Shown: positions 1-7,817 of the stretch, piece after piece | Layout: each line of letters opens with the position of its first letter | Position numbering within the stretch: position 1 is the first letter of the stretch | NCBI RefSeq assembly: GCF_947169445.1 | Contig: NZ_CAMVPU010000006.1 | Span: 1-64,000 of the forward strand | Length of the DNA: 64,000 bases | Source: an uncultured Butyrivibrio sp. | Lineage (GTDB): Bacteria > Bacillota > Clostridia > Lachnospirales > Lachnospiraceae | Direction of reading: 5' to 3' | The notes under the pieces: generated by a model | What the model was told of the DNA's origin: nothing | The model's input: only the letters and a program-made list of their open reading frames with translations | The model's database searches: none | Program-made: the position numbers and the translations under genes

Positions 1-514
1 TCTTAGCCTTAACGATGTGATATCTGTCCTCAAACTGTCTCTTAACTTCTACAGTGCGAGCCTTCTCATCAACCTTGATTTCCTCAGCGTATGAGATTAC
101 AGGGATGTGAAGGTGCTCAGAAATCTGAGGTCCAACCTGAGCTGTATCACCATCGATAGCCTGACGACCAGTGATGATAAGATCATATTCAAGATTTCTA
201 AGTGCGCCTGCGATTGTTGAAGATGTTGCCCATGTATCAGCGCCGCCGAGTACTCTGTCTGTTACAAGAACAGCCTTATCTGCGCCCATAGCAAGAGCTT
301 CTCTAAGTACAGCGTCAGCCTTAGGAAGTCCCATTGTAAGAACTGTAACCTCTGCGCCATACTGATCTTTTAATCTAAGTGCTGCCTCAAGACCTGCTTT
401 GTCATCAGGATTCATGATAGCAAGCATTGCACCTCTATCCAATGTTCCATCGGGTTTGAACTTAACGCCGCCCTTTGTATCAGGGACCTGCTTAATGCAA
501 ACTACAACTTTCAT
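1..514 (-). CDS. etfB: Electron transfer flavoprotein beta subunit (3' part outside window)
   Basis: Reads MKVVVCIKQVPDT at the start and holds the EtfB-type stretch around DGDTAQVGPQ, which belongs to the nucleotide-binding fold. EtfB pairs with EtfA and accepts or donates electrons for butyryl-CoA dehydrogenase; in butyrate-forming clostridia the Bcd-Etf complex bifurcates electrons from NADH to crotonyl-CoA and ferredoxin. An AAGGAGAAA ribosome site precedes the ATG at 514, and the bcd stop lies only about 27 bases upstream, so it is the next gene of the butyrate operon. About 171 codons are visible; the C-terminus and the expected etfA lie beyond base 1. Confidence 0.95.
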   Translation of the reverse strand, partial: MKVVVCIKQVPDTKGGVKFKPDGTLDRGAMLAIMNPDDKAGLEAALRLKDQYGAEVTVLTMGLPKADAVLREALAMGADKAVLVTDRVLGGADTWATSSTIAGALRNLEYDLIITGRQAIDGDTAQVGPQISEHLHIPVISYAEEIKVDEKARTVEVKRQFEDRYHIVKAK

Positions 515-540
515 GTTTTTTCTCCTTTTTATTTTTTCTC

Positions 541-1701
541 TTACTTAAGCAAAGCACCAGAGATAACCATTCTCTGAACCTCAGATGTACCCTCGTAGAT
601 CTCTGTGATCTTAGCATCACGCATCATTCTCTCTACTTCGTACTCTCTGATGTAACCATAACCACCATGAAGCTGAACAGCCTTAGTTGTAACATCCATT
701 GCAACCTCAGCAGCAAAAAGCTTAGCCTTAGCAGCTTCTACTGAGTAAACGTCCTTATTCTTCTTTGCATCAGCAGCCTGATATACAAGGAGTCTTGCAG
801 CTTCACACTGTGTAGCCATGTTTGCAAGCTGGAACTGTGTATTCTGGAAAGCACCGATAGCTCTACCGAACTGCTTTCTCTCTTTTACGTACTCAACTGT
901 TCTGTCAAGAGCGCCCTCTGCAATACCAAGAGCCTGAGCAGCGATACCGATACGGCCGCCATCAAGAGTATGCATTGCAATGTTGAAGCCCTTTCCACGA
1001 GCACCAAGAAGGTTCTCTGCTGGGATGTGGCAATCCTGGAAAATAAGCTCATATGTTGATGAACCACGGATACCCATCTTGTTCTCCTTGGTTCCGAATG
1101 TGAATCCAGGAGTATCCTTCTCAACAATAAATGCTGAGAACTTCTTCTGCTTTCTGCCCTTCTTATCTTCTACGATATCTGTGTAAGCAAAGATGATGTA
1201 AACATCAGCTTCCTTACCGTTTGTGATAAAGCACTTTGATCCGTTAAGAATCCACTCTTTACCATCTTCTGTAAGAACAGCCTTAGTCTGAACACCCTGA
1301 GCATCTGTACCAGCCATAGGCTCTGTAAGACCAAATGCGCCGAGCTTCTCGCCCTTTGCAAGAGGTACAAGGTACTTCTGCTTCTGTTCTTCGTTACCAT
1401 ATGTAAGAATAGGATCGCAGCAAAGAGATGTGTGAGCAGATACGATAACTGCTGTTGTACCACAAACCTTAGCAAGCTCCTCTACACACATAACGTATGT
1501 AAGAGGATCACAACCCTGTCCGCCATATTCCTTAGGAATCGGAATACCCATGAAACCAAATTTCTGCATCTTGGCAACTGTCTCTCTTGGGAACTCCTCT
1601 GTCTCGTCAACGTCTATTGCATGTGGCTTAACTTCTTTTTCTGCAAAATCCTTGAAAAGAGCTCTAGCCATTTCATGTTGCTGATCAAGCTGAAAATCCA
1701 T
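541..1701 (-). CDS. bcd: Butyryl-CoA dehydrogenase
   Basis: 386 residues, normal length for short-chain acyl-CoA dehydrogenases. It reduces crotonyl-CoA to butyryl-CoA using FAD, working with EtfAB in the cytoplasm. Family signatures seen are GAFGLTEPMAGTDA in the middle (flavin contact), QLHGGYGY near the C-terminus, and IYEGTSEVQR, whose Glu (about residue 370) is the catalytic base. The start is fixed by GGAGGAAA eight bases before the ATG. It sits between hbd and etfB in the same orientation. The spacer from hbd carries an imperfect hairpin, described separately. Confidence 0.97.
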   Translation of the reverse strand: MDFQLDQQHEMARALFKDFAEKEVKPHAIDVDETEEFPRETVAKMQKFGFMGIPIPKEYGGQGCDPLTYVMCVEELAKVCGTTAVIVSAHTSLCCDPILTYGNEEQKQKYLVPLAKGEKLGAFGLTEPMAGTDAQGVQTKAVLTEDGKEWILNGSKCFITNGKEADVYIIFAYTDIVEDKKGRKQKKFSAFIVEKDTPGFTFGTKENKMGIRGSSTYELIFQDCHIPAENLLGARGKGFNIAMHTLDGGRIGIAAQALGIAEGALDRTVEYVKERKQFGRAIGAFQNTQFQLANMATQCEAARLLVYQAADAKKNKDVYSVEAAKAKLFAAEVAMDVTTKAVQLHGGYGYIREYEVERMMRDAKITEIYEGTSEVQRMVISGALLK

Positions 1702-1745
1702 TATTATTTCCTCCGTTTAATCTATTTATAATTTATTCAAGTGTA

Positions 1746-1786
1746 CCTGACCGCTAAGTTCAAAAGAACTTCACTAAGCGTTCAGG
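1746..1786 (-). other. Imperfect stem-loop between hbd and bcd
   Basis: Arms CCTGACCGCTAAGTTC and GAACTTCACTAAGCGTTCAGG pair with small slips around a loop of four A. It overlaps the hbd stop codon and ends about 45 bases before the bcd start. On the minus strand there is no run of T after it, so it is more likely an mRNA processing or stability element than a full terminator. Confidence 0.55.
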
Positions 1787-2654
1787 CATCTGTAGGAACC
1801 TTGTTTCCATCAGCGTAGTTGTAGAAACCGATACCAGTCTTAACACCAAGCTTCTTACCACGAACCATCTTACGAAGAAGAGGGCAAGCACGATACTTGG
1901 AGTCGCCTGTCTCTGAGTAAAGAACATCCATGATAGCAAGAACGATATCAAGTCCGATGTAGTCACCGAGCTCAAGAGGTCCCATAGGATGGTTACATCC
2001 AAGCTTCATAGCTGTGTCGATACCAGCGATATCTGAAACGCCTTCTGAATATACGAAGATACCTTCGTTGATCATAGGAACAAGGATTCTGTTTACTACG
2101 AAACCAGCTGCCTCGTTAACCTGAACAGGAGTCTTTCCAAGATCCTCAGAAATCTTCTTGATCTTCTCAACATAATCATCAGGAGTGTTAGCGCCCTGGA
2201 TAACCTCAACAAGCTTCATAACAGGAGCTGGGTTGAAGAAGTGCATACCGATGATAGGCTTTGCAAGGCCTGAACCAATCTCTGTGATTGAAAGAGATGA
2301 TGTGTTAGAAGCAAAGATACAATCAGGGTTCTTAACGATGTTGTCCTGAAGCTCTTTGAAAAGATTCTTCTTGATGTCCATAACTTCAAGAGCAGCCTCA
2401 ACTACAAGATCAGCATCTGCACAGATGTCATTAAGACCTGTCTGAATCTTACCTGTGATCTTATCAGCCTCTTCCTGAGTCTTCTTTCCCTTAGCAACCT
2501 GCTTATCAAGTCCTTTCTTGATCTTAGCAAAGCCGCCTTCTGCGAACTCTGTCTTGATATCGCAGAGATATACCTTCTCAACGCTTTCAGCCTGAGCAAA
2601 TGTCTGAGCAATACCTGATCCCATTGTACCTGCACCAATAACAGCTACCTTCAT
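1782..2654 (-). CDS. hbd: 3-hydroxybutyryl-CoA dehydrogenase
   Basis: 290 residues. Converts acetoacetyl-CoA to 3-hydroxybutyryl-CoA with NAD(P)H, the second step of butyrate synthesis. A Rossmann loop GAGTMGSGIAQ lies at residues 7-17. The catalytic pair is visible as His138 in GMHFFNPAP and Glu150 in KLVEVIQG, and the C-terminal domain starts near AAGFVVNRIL. GGAGGAATC before the ATG fixes the start. It follows crt and precedes bcd; both spacers hold hairpins. Confidence 0.97.
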   Translation of the reverse strand: MKVAVIGAGTMGSGIAQTFAQAESVEKVYLCDIKTEFAEGGFAKIKKGLDKQVAKGKKTQEEADKITGKIQTGLNDICADADLVVEAALEVMDIKKNLFKELQDNIVKNPDCIFASNTSSLSITEIGSGLAKPIIGMHFFNPAPVMKLVEVIQGANTPDDYVEKIKKISEDLGKTPVQVNEAAGFVVNRILVPMINEGIFVYSEGVSDIAGIDTAMKLGCNHPMGPLELGDYIGLDIVLAIMDVLYSETGDSKYRACPLLRKMVRGKKLGVKTGIGFYNYADGNKVPTDA

Positions 2655-2697
2655 TTTTGATTCCTCCTATATATTCAAATATTTATTTTATAATGTA

Positions 2698-2773
2698 GTT
2701 CTGCTCTCTCGCTTCGCTTGAGCCAGAACAAAGTAGTACACTAGCCTCGAAAAAACCTCGGCAAGTGATTACT
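2698..2773 (-). other. Two adjacent stem-loops between crt and hbd
   Basis: Seen on the minus strand: a hairpin at 2731-2773 built on CACTTGCC and GGCTAGTG around GAGGTTTTTTCGA, followed by a second at 2698-2729 with arms GTTCTGGCTC and GAGCAGAAC. They fill most of the 123-base spacer. The sequence GCCGAGGTTTTTTCGAGGC recurs in similar form downstream of hpf. Partial terminators or mRNA end-stabilisers are the likely roles. Confidence 0.55.
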
Positions 2774-2777
2774 TTTT

Positions 2778-3572
2778 TTATGCGTTCTTGAAAGCTACAA
2801 CCTTAACCTTAGCCGGATCATCTTTCTTTCTAAGGAAGTTAGCCATTCCTTCTCTCTGGTCTTCTGTCTCGAAGCATGAGCCAAAGAGCTTCTCTTCGAT
2901 CACAAGAGCATCATCGATGTTTACCTGAAGGCCATCATTGATAGCTTTCTTGCAGGCACGAACAGCGATAGGAGCATTTGCAGCGATCTGTGAAGCCATT
3001 TTCTCAGCAGCAGCAAGAAGCTCTTCCTGTGGATAAACTGCGTTAACAAGACCAATTCTATAAGCCTCATCAGCCTTGATGTTACGTGCTGTATAAATAA
3101 GCTGCTTAGCCATTCCAGCGCCAATAAGACGAGCAAGTCTCTGTGTTCCACCAAATCCAGGTGTAATTCCAAGGCCTACCTCAGGCTGGCCAAACATAGC
3201 GTTCTCAGAGCAGATACGAATATCACAGCTCATGGAAATCTCACATCCACCGCCAAGTGCGAAACCGTTGATTGCAGCAATAACAGGAACAGGGAACTCT
3301 TCGATCTTACGGAAAATATCATTTCCCTTCTTACCAAAAGCTTCTCCCTCAGCCTTTGAAAGAGTGCTCATCTCACCGATATCTGCGCCGGCAACAAATG
3401 ACTTCTCACCTGCACCGGTAAGAACAACAGCTCTTACTACATTTGTGTCAATTCCATCAAATGCAGCAGCAAGATCGTCAAGCACCTGTGAATTAAGTGC
3501 ATTGAGCGCTTCTGGTCTGTTGATTGTTACAACAGCGATGTTTTCTTTTACTTCGCAATTAACAAAACCCAT
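2778..3572 (-). CDS. crt: 3-hydroxybutyryl-CoA dehydratase (crotonase)
   Basis: 264 residues, enoyl-CoA hydratase/isomerase superfamily. Dehydrates 3-hydroxybutyryl-CoA to crotonyl-CoA. The oxyanion-hole segments are seen as FVAGADIGEM (residues 59-68) and NGFALGGGCE; the two catalytic glutamates are Glu111 in GGCEISMSCD and Glu131 in QPEVGLGITPGFGGTQ. The start is set by AAGGAGGGT before the ATG. Third enzyme of the butyrate route, placed between thl and hbd on the same strand. Confidence 0.97.
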   Translation of the reverse strand: MGFVNCEVKENIAVVTINRPEALNALNSQVLDDLAAAFDGIDTNVVRAVVLTGAGEKSFVAGADIGEMSTLSKAEGEAFGKKGNDIFRKIEEFPVPVIAAINGFALGGGCEISMSCDIRICSENAMFGQPEVGLGITPGFGGTQRLARLIGAGMAKQLIYTARNIKADEAYRIGLVNAVYPQEELLAAAEKMASQIAANAPIAVRACKKAINDGLQVNIDDALVIEEKLFGSCFETEDQREGMANFLRKKDDPAKVKVVAFKNA

Positions 3573-3603
3573 TTTTTAATACCCTCCTTGAATATTGTGA
3601 TAA

Positions 3604-3631
3604 TAGCCTGCTGCAAGGCTGCAGCAGGCTA
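3604..3631 (-). other. Perfect 12-bp hairpin between thl and crt
   Basis: TAGCCTGCTGCA and TGCAGCAGGCTA pair perfectly around a four-base loop, 9 bases after the thl stop and about 30 bases before the crt start. No T tract follows on the coding strand. A strong in-operon hairpin of this kind usually slows 3' decay or tunes read-through, which would let thl be made in excess of the downstream enzymes (inference). Confidence 0.7.
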
Positions 3632-3640
3632 CAAAAATAC

Positions 3641-4834
3641 TTAAGCCTCGTAGCTCTCTACGATAGTAGCGCATCCCATTCCGCCACCGATACAAAGAGT
3701 AGCAAGTCCCTTCTTAGCCTCAGGTCTCTTAGCCATCTCGTGAAGAAGTGTAACAAGAATACGGCATCCTGATGCTCCTACAGGGTGTCCAAGTGCAATA
3801 GCACCACCATTTACGTTAACCTTGCTCATATCGAATCCAAGGTCCTTAGCAACTGCAACTGACTGAGCAGCGAATGCTTCGTTAGCCTCGATAAGATCGA
3901 TATTGTCAAGTGAAAGACCAGTCTTCTTAAGAACCTTCTGTGTAGCAGCAACAGGTCCGATACCCATAACCTCAGGCTCAACACCTGCAAGAGCGCCGCC
4001 AACCCATGTAGCCATAGGCTTAACACCAAGTTCCTTAGCCTTCTCTTCGCTCATAACAACTACTGCTGCAGCACCATCATTGATACCAGAAGCGTTACCA
4101 GCTGTTACAAGTCCGCCCTCTTTACCAGAGCAGCATTTAAGCTTTGCAAGAGTCTCAACTGTTGTGCCGGCACGTGGGCCCTCATCAACCTTGAACTCAA
4201 CCATTTCCTTCTTAACCTTTACAGGAACAGGAACGATCTCATCATTGAATCTGCCCTCTGCCATTGCCTTCTCGCACTTCTGCTGAGAATTAGCTGAGAA
4301 CTCATCAAGTTCCTCTCTTGTAAGGTTCCATCTGTCGCAGATATTCTCTGCTGTGATCATCATGTGATAGTGATTGAAAGCATCTGTAAGAGCATCGTTA
4401 ACCATTGTATCTACAACAGTTCCGTTGTTCATACGGTATCCAAAACGTGCATTTGGAAGTGCGTAAGGAGCCATTGACATGTTCTCCATACCACCAGCAA
4501 CTACGATATCAGCCTCGCCAGCCTTGATAAGGTCAGCTGCCATGTTGACACAGTTAAGACCAGATCCGCATACAACGTTAAGTGTAACTGCAGGAGTCTC
4601 AATAGGAAGACCAGCCTTGATTGAAGCCTGTCTTGCAACGTTCTGTCCAAGACCTGCCTGGATTACGCATCCCATAAGAACTTCATCTACCATTTCTGGC
4701 TTAACACCTGCACGATTAAGTGCCTCCTTGATTACGATTGAACCAAGTTCTGCTGCAGGAGTATTGCTAAGAGCTCCGCCCATCTTACCGATAGCTGTTC
4801 TGCATGCGCCTGCTATTACTACTTTCTGTGCCAT
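3641..4834 (-). CDS. thl: Acetyl-CoA C-acetyltransferase (thiolase)
   Basis: 397 residues, usual thiolase length. Condenses two acetyl-CoA to acetoacetyl-CoA, the entry step of the butyrate pathway. Nucleophile Cys89 in NVVCGSGLN, His350 in ALGHPVGASG and Cys381 in LCIGGGMG form the expected triad. First gene of the operon: an extended -10 promoter lies 50-75 bases upstream and GGAGGTAAT precedes the ATG. Confidence 0.97.
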   Translation of the reverse strand: MAQKVVIAGACRTAIGKMGGALSNTPAAELGSIVIKEALNRAGVKPEMVDEVLMGCVIQAGLGQNVARQASIKAGLPIETPAVTLNVVCGSGLNCVNMAADLIKAGEADIVVAGGMENMSMAPYALPNARFGYRMNNGTVVDTMVNDALTDAFNHYHMMITAENICDRWNLTREELDEFSANSQQKCEKAMAEGRFNDEIVPVPVKVKKEMVEFKVDEGPRAGTTVETLAKLKCCSGKEGGLVTAGNASGINDGAAAVVVMSEEKAKELGVKPMATWVGGALAGVEPEVMGIGPVAATQKVLKKTGLSLDNIDLIEANEAFAAQSVAVAKDLGFDMSKVNVNGGAIALGHPVGASGCRILVTLLHEMAKRPEAKKGLATLCIGGGMGCATIVESYEA

Positions 4835-4881
4835 AAAGTATTACCTCCATAAACTCGTTAAATTTTTATCAGAACAGTCTA

Positions 4882-4910
4882 ATTGTAGCACAGACATTAG
4901 GCAAATGCAA
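4882..4910 (-). promoter_or_regulatory. Candidate promoter of the thl-crt-hbd-bcd-etf operon
   Basis: On the minus strand TTGCAT and TGCTACAAT (extended -10) are separated by 17 bases, ending about 48 bases before the thl start. It is the only good sigma-A-like match seen between hpf and thl. The 332-base gap 4835-5166 holds this promoter, the hpf terminator and the hpf downstream hairpins, and nothing that looks coding. Confidence 0.5.
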
Positions 4911-4982
4911 CAAAAACAATCGAGAGGCCGTTTTTATTTTATTAAAAATCTATAAAATTGACAATTCTTTAACACGATATTG

Positions 4983-5023
4983 ATAAAAAAATAACAGTAT
5001 CCATTTTCCAGAATACTGTTATT
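4983..5023 (-). terminator. Rho-independent terminator after hpf
   Basis: On the minus strand AATAACAGTAT and ATACTGTTATT form a stem followed directly by a run of seven T. It lies about 145 bases after the hpf stop, separating hpf from the butyrate operon. Confidence 0.85.
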
Positions 5024-5056
5024 TCCTAATGATTCATTTAATTAGTGCAGACACCT

Positions 5057-5169
5057 CGCTAAGCGGGTATTGAAACACTTGACACTATGGGCTCGTGAAA
5101 AACCTCGCCTCATATTCAAGTGTAACATACCGCTAAGCTCGAAAAAAACCTCGCTAAGCGGATATGTTA
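5057..5169 (-). repeat. Tandem stem-loops in the hpf 3' region
   Basis: Three structures follow each other on the minus strand: 5123-5169, with arms TAACATATCCGCT and AGCGGTATGTTA around GCGAGGTTTTTTTCGAGC, including the hpf stop; 5075-5123, with arms ACACTTGA and TCAAGTGT around GGCGAGGTTTTTCACGAGCC; and a small CGCTTAGCG hairpin at 5057-5065. The shared GCGAGGTTTTT...CGAGC core suggests repeated copies of one unit, also present in the crt-hbd spacer. Confidence 0.6.
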
Positions 5170-5697
5170 TACCTCAGGCTCAATAAGACCGTAGGTGTTT
5201 CCTTTTCTCTTGTAAACAACATTAACCTGATCTGTCTCGGCATTAACAAAAACAAAGAAATTATGTCCCAAAAGTTCCATCTGGACACATGCATCCTCAG
5301 CATACATTGGCTTAGGATCAAATTTCTTCATACGCTCAATGCGAATATCTTCGTCATCCATGTAATCCGACTCAATATATTCCTTCTTGAAGAAGCTTCC
5401 CTCAGCCTGCTGCTTATCAACCAGTTTGCTCTTATATTTCTTAAGTTGTCTCTCAATAACCTCCTCTACCAGATCAATTGATACATACATATCATTGCTG
5501 ACCTGCTCTGCACGAATAATCTTTCCTTTTACGGGAATGGTAACTTCGATCTTGTGTCGTTCCTTATCCACATTAAGTGTAACATTTACATTTGTGTCGG
5601 GAGTGAAGTACTTCTCCAACTTACCAATCTTATCCTCGACTGCTGAATGAAGTCCTGGTGTTACTTCAATGTTCTTACCTACGATAGTAAATTTCAT
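5167..5697 (-). CDS. hpf: Ribosome hibernation promoting factor, long form
   Basis: 176 residues from the chosen start MKFTIVGKNIEV, which has AAAGGGGATGAT upstream; an in-frame ATG 54 bases earlier lacks a ribosome site. The N-terminal S30AE/YfiA domain (about 1-100) binds the 30S decoding centre. The C-terminal domain (about 115-176, ending YKRKGNTYGLIEPEV) is the dimerisation domain of long HPF, which joins two 70S ribosomes into 100S particles in slow growth. It is monocistronic: tandem hairpins and a T-tailed terminator follow. An extended -10 box (TGTTATAAT, 5813-5820) lies about 115 bases upstream, beyond a leader. Confidence 0.95.
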   Translation of the reverse strand: MKFTIVGKNIEVTPGLHSAVEDKIGKLEKYFTPDTNVNVTLNVDKERHKIEVTIPVKGKIIRAEQVSNDMYVSIDLVEEVIERQLKKYKSKLVDKQQAEGSFFKKEYIESDYMDDEDIRIERMKKFDPKPMYAEDACVQMELLGHNFFVFVNAETDQVNVVYKRKGNTYGLIEPEV

Positions 5698-5812
5698 GCA
5701 ATCATCCCCTTTGCTCTTACCATGGACAATTTCAGATAACAAAGTGGCCATGGCGGTAATATTGAGACAATTCAGCCTTTTGGACTTTTTTGTCTATACG
5801 CTATTATAACAT

Positions 5813-5820
5813 TCCTATTA
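5813..5820 (-). promoter_or_regulatory. Candidate extended -10 element for hpf
   Basis: TGTTATAAT on the minus strand, with no convincing -35 box; extended -10 promoters often lack one. The 576-base gap 5698-6273 holds this promoter, a DnaA-box cluster (5951-6021), an A/T-rich tract (6022-6060) and the large inverted repeat 6110-6208; no coding sequence is seen. Confidence 0.4.
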
Positions 5821-5950
5821 GCTGATATGCAATTTATTAGTACATTGATATATATAATCTTTTTATAAAAAAATGCCATTTTTGTAAATTATGCACAAAA
5901 GATATCATTCGCTTTTAATCGCATAAAATCCACTTGTAAGTGAATTATTT

Positions 5951-6021
5951 TGTGGACAATGTGGATAACTTCGTGTATAAGTGGTTAAAATCGGCATTTT
6001 TATCCCGTGGATTGTGGATAA
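5951..6021 (-). promoter_or_regulatory. Cluster of DnaA-box-like sequences
   Basis: The minus strand carries two exact TTATCCACA boxes (6013-6021 and 5960-5968), a TTGTCCACA box directly abutting (5951-5959), and a weaker TTATACACG (5972-5980). All share one orientation. An A/T-rich run (TTTAAAAAAG and following, to about 6060) adjoins. Exact DnaA boxes in such density are seen at replication origins and at DnaA-titrating or DnaA-regulated sites. No dnaA or dnaN gene is near and gene direction does not switch here, so the main origin is unlikely. Confidence 0.6.
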
Positions 6022-6109
6022 CTTTTTAAAAAAGTATTAAAAAAAAATTAAAATCTACTGTTGACTTTTGGTTTTATGTGCATATCAGAGAAATGAATCT
6101 TTGTGTATC

Positions 6110-6208
6110 AATTCATAAGGATAAAAATAAAAAGACCAATTCCTGTTTACGGTTTACCCAAATTTTAAACCGTAGGAATTGGTCTTATTACTTTTTATCC
6201 TATGAATT
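6110..6208 (-). terminator. Very long hairpin, likely terminator of the NlpC/P60 gene
   Basis: Two arms of about 43 bases pair with only small bulges: outer AATTCATAGGATAAAAA, inner GACCAATTCCT and TACGGTTTA, with a loop of about nine bases. On the minus strand the GGAATTGGTC arm is followed by TTTTTATTTTT, giving a good terminator; on the plus strand T-rich sequence also follows. The arms are longer than needed for termination, so a MITE origin is possible. Confidence 0.65.
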
Positions 6209-6273
6209 ACGACGAGGAAACGCGAGCAAATTATGTATAGTCAAAATCATCTCCCTGTCATGCATCTCAAGAC

Positions 6274-7644
6274 TTAGAAGATTCTTCTTACAGCAAGCAC
6301 TGTTCTGTAGCCGGCATCTGAAACCTTGATACCTGTCTTGGCTGTAGAAGCGTGTACAATCTGTCCATTACCAATATAGATAGCAACGTGACCCGAATAG
6401 CATACAATATCACCAGGCTGTGCATTGGCAAGTCCATCAACTGCTGCACCAACTGATCTGTCAGCACCTGAACTATGTGGAAGGCTGACACCAAAGTTAG
6501 CATATACACTCATAACAAATCCTGAGCAGTCAGCACCGTTTGTAAGAGATGTTCCACCATATACATATGGATTACCAACAAACTGAAGAGCAAACTGTGC
6601 AACAGCAGAACCAATTGAACTTGTAGCTGTTGTATAACTGCTTGCAGAATTGTAGCTTGATCCTGAAGATGACTCGGATGAGCTTGAAGACTTGGATGTG
6701 CTGGACTTAGCAGCCTTGGTAGCTGCCTCTCTTGCTGCAGCCTCCTTGGCAAGACGAGTTTCCTCTTCTGCCTTGGACTCAGCCTTAACAAACTCTGTAG
6801 AAAGTGATACGTAATCTAAAGAAACGTAACCATCACCTTCCTCGATACTAACCTTAACCCATCCGTCAAGTTCTTCCTCAACAACAAGTTCGTCTTCTAT
6901 AGGAACGAGACCGATAACCTCAGCATCAAGTCCCGGGCCATTTCTTACCTTAAGAGTAGTTGTTGTAACTGTAGCGATTCTGGTTCCAACCTTCTTGGCA
7001 AGTTCTACTGCATCATCACCTGTAACGCAGTACTCAGCCTTAACATAACCTTCTACAGAACCTGACTGAATCTTGTACCAGCCATTCTCCTCGCCGATAT
7101 ATGTACCAACTGACTTGTCATAAAGCTTACCTACTATTTCACCGTCTTCGCTTGGAATATCTCTTACGTTTACGTACTTGGAAACCTGTGCAATAACAAG
7201 TGTCTTAAATAATTCTTCCTCTGTTGAAGCTTCACTGGCTGCCTCAGCCTCTTTCTCAGCTGCTGCATCCTCTGACTTCTTGATAACTGCTCCTGTAGCA
7301 TCCTGAATATCTGAAAGAATATTATCTGTAATTGTTGACGCAAGTGGTGTCACATCTGTAACTGTTGTGGATAAATCTATTCCATCAGCTGTAACTGAAC
7401 TGGCTGATGATGTCTCTGTCTTAGAATCTGAATCAGATTCTTCCTCTGCCTTTTCCTCGTCGATTGACTGTTGCAAATTTGAAAGAGAAACCTGATTATT
7501 ACCAAGTGCATATGTTATGCCCGCCTGTGGCATTACCTTCGTTACTTTGTCTGATGTTGCAGCGTGTGCGTCCAGGCTAAAGCCTGTAAAAGTAATAGCA
7601 GCTGTAAGTGAAAGAGCTACAAGCTGCATGTTCGCTTTTCTCAA
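6274..7644 (-). CDS. Secreted NlpC/P60 peptidoglycan hydrolase with two SH3 domains
   Basis: 456 residues. Signal peptide at 1-28 ending DAHA; acidic Ser/Glu-rich segment to about 150; two bacterial SH3 domains at about 152-210 (VNVRDIPSEDG) and 222-285 (LKVRNGPGLDAEV); Ser/Ala linker; NlpC/P60 domain from about 345 to the end. The catalytic triad is visible as Cys370 in GADCSGFV, His in SGHVAIYIG and His in QIVHAST. The enzyme would cut stem-peptide bonds (gamma-D-Glu to diamino acid) in the wall. TTG is the start: GGAGGG lies seven bases before it and the next ATG is too far. It is flanked by its own hairpins, so probably monocistronic. Confidence 0.93.
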   Translation of the reverse strand: MRKANMQLVALSLTAAITFTGFSLDAHAATSDKVTKVMPQAGITYALGNNQVSLSNLQQSIDEEKAEEESDSDSKTETSSASSVTADGIDLSTTVTDVTPLASTITDNILSDIQDATGAVIKKSEDAAAEKEAEAASEASTEEELFKTLVIAQVSKYVNVRDIPSEDGEIVGKLYDKSVGTYIGEENGWYKIQSGSVEGYVKAEYCVTGDDAVELAKKVGTRIATVTTTTLKVRNGPGLDAEVIGLVPIEDELVVEEELDGWVKVSIEEGDGYVSLDYVSLSTEFVKAESKAEEETRLAKEAAAREAATKAAKSSTSKSSSSSESSSGSSYNSASSYTTATSSIGSAVAQFALQFVGNPYVYGGTSLTNGADCSGFVMSVYANFGVSLPHSSGADRSVGAAVDGLANAQPGDIVCYSGHVAIYIGNGQIVHASTAKTGIKVSDAGYRTVLAVRRIF

Positions 7645-7730
7645 AACGTACCCTCCAAAATTGTTACGAAATTTGTTACATCTTTTAAGAATATAAACTA
7701 ATTATAAATTTTTGTCAACCCTAAAATAAT

Positions 7731-7770
7731 TTAAGAAGTGACGAAAATCCGATATTTACGCCACTTCTTA
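7731..7770. terminator. Hairpin between the trxB-like and NlpC/P60 genes
   Basis: TAAGAAGTG and CACTTCTTA pair around a loop of about 22 bases that can extend by a CG pair. It lies after the trxB stop on the minus strand. The T tract is poor (AAATTATTTT), so termination is only likely. Confidence 0.45.
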
Positions 7771-7817
7771 GATACGCCTTGAGCCCAATTAAGTTTCCAT
7801 ACACACGATATAGCGTT

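Noticed and set aside
1782..4834. Large open frames on the opposite strand of the butyrate genes (for example 4479-4955)
   Set aside because: They are shadow frames of highly biased coding sequence and lack ribosome sites; the minus-strand enzymes have complete catalytic residues.
5951..6060. Chromosomal replication origin
   Set aside because: DnaA boxes and an A/T tract are present, but there is no dnaA, dnaN, rpmH or gyrase gene nearby and genes on both sides point the same way.
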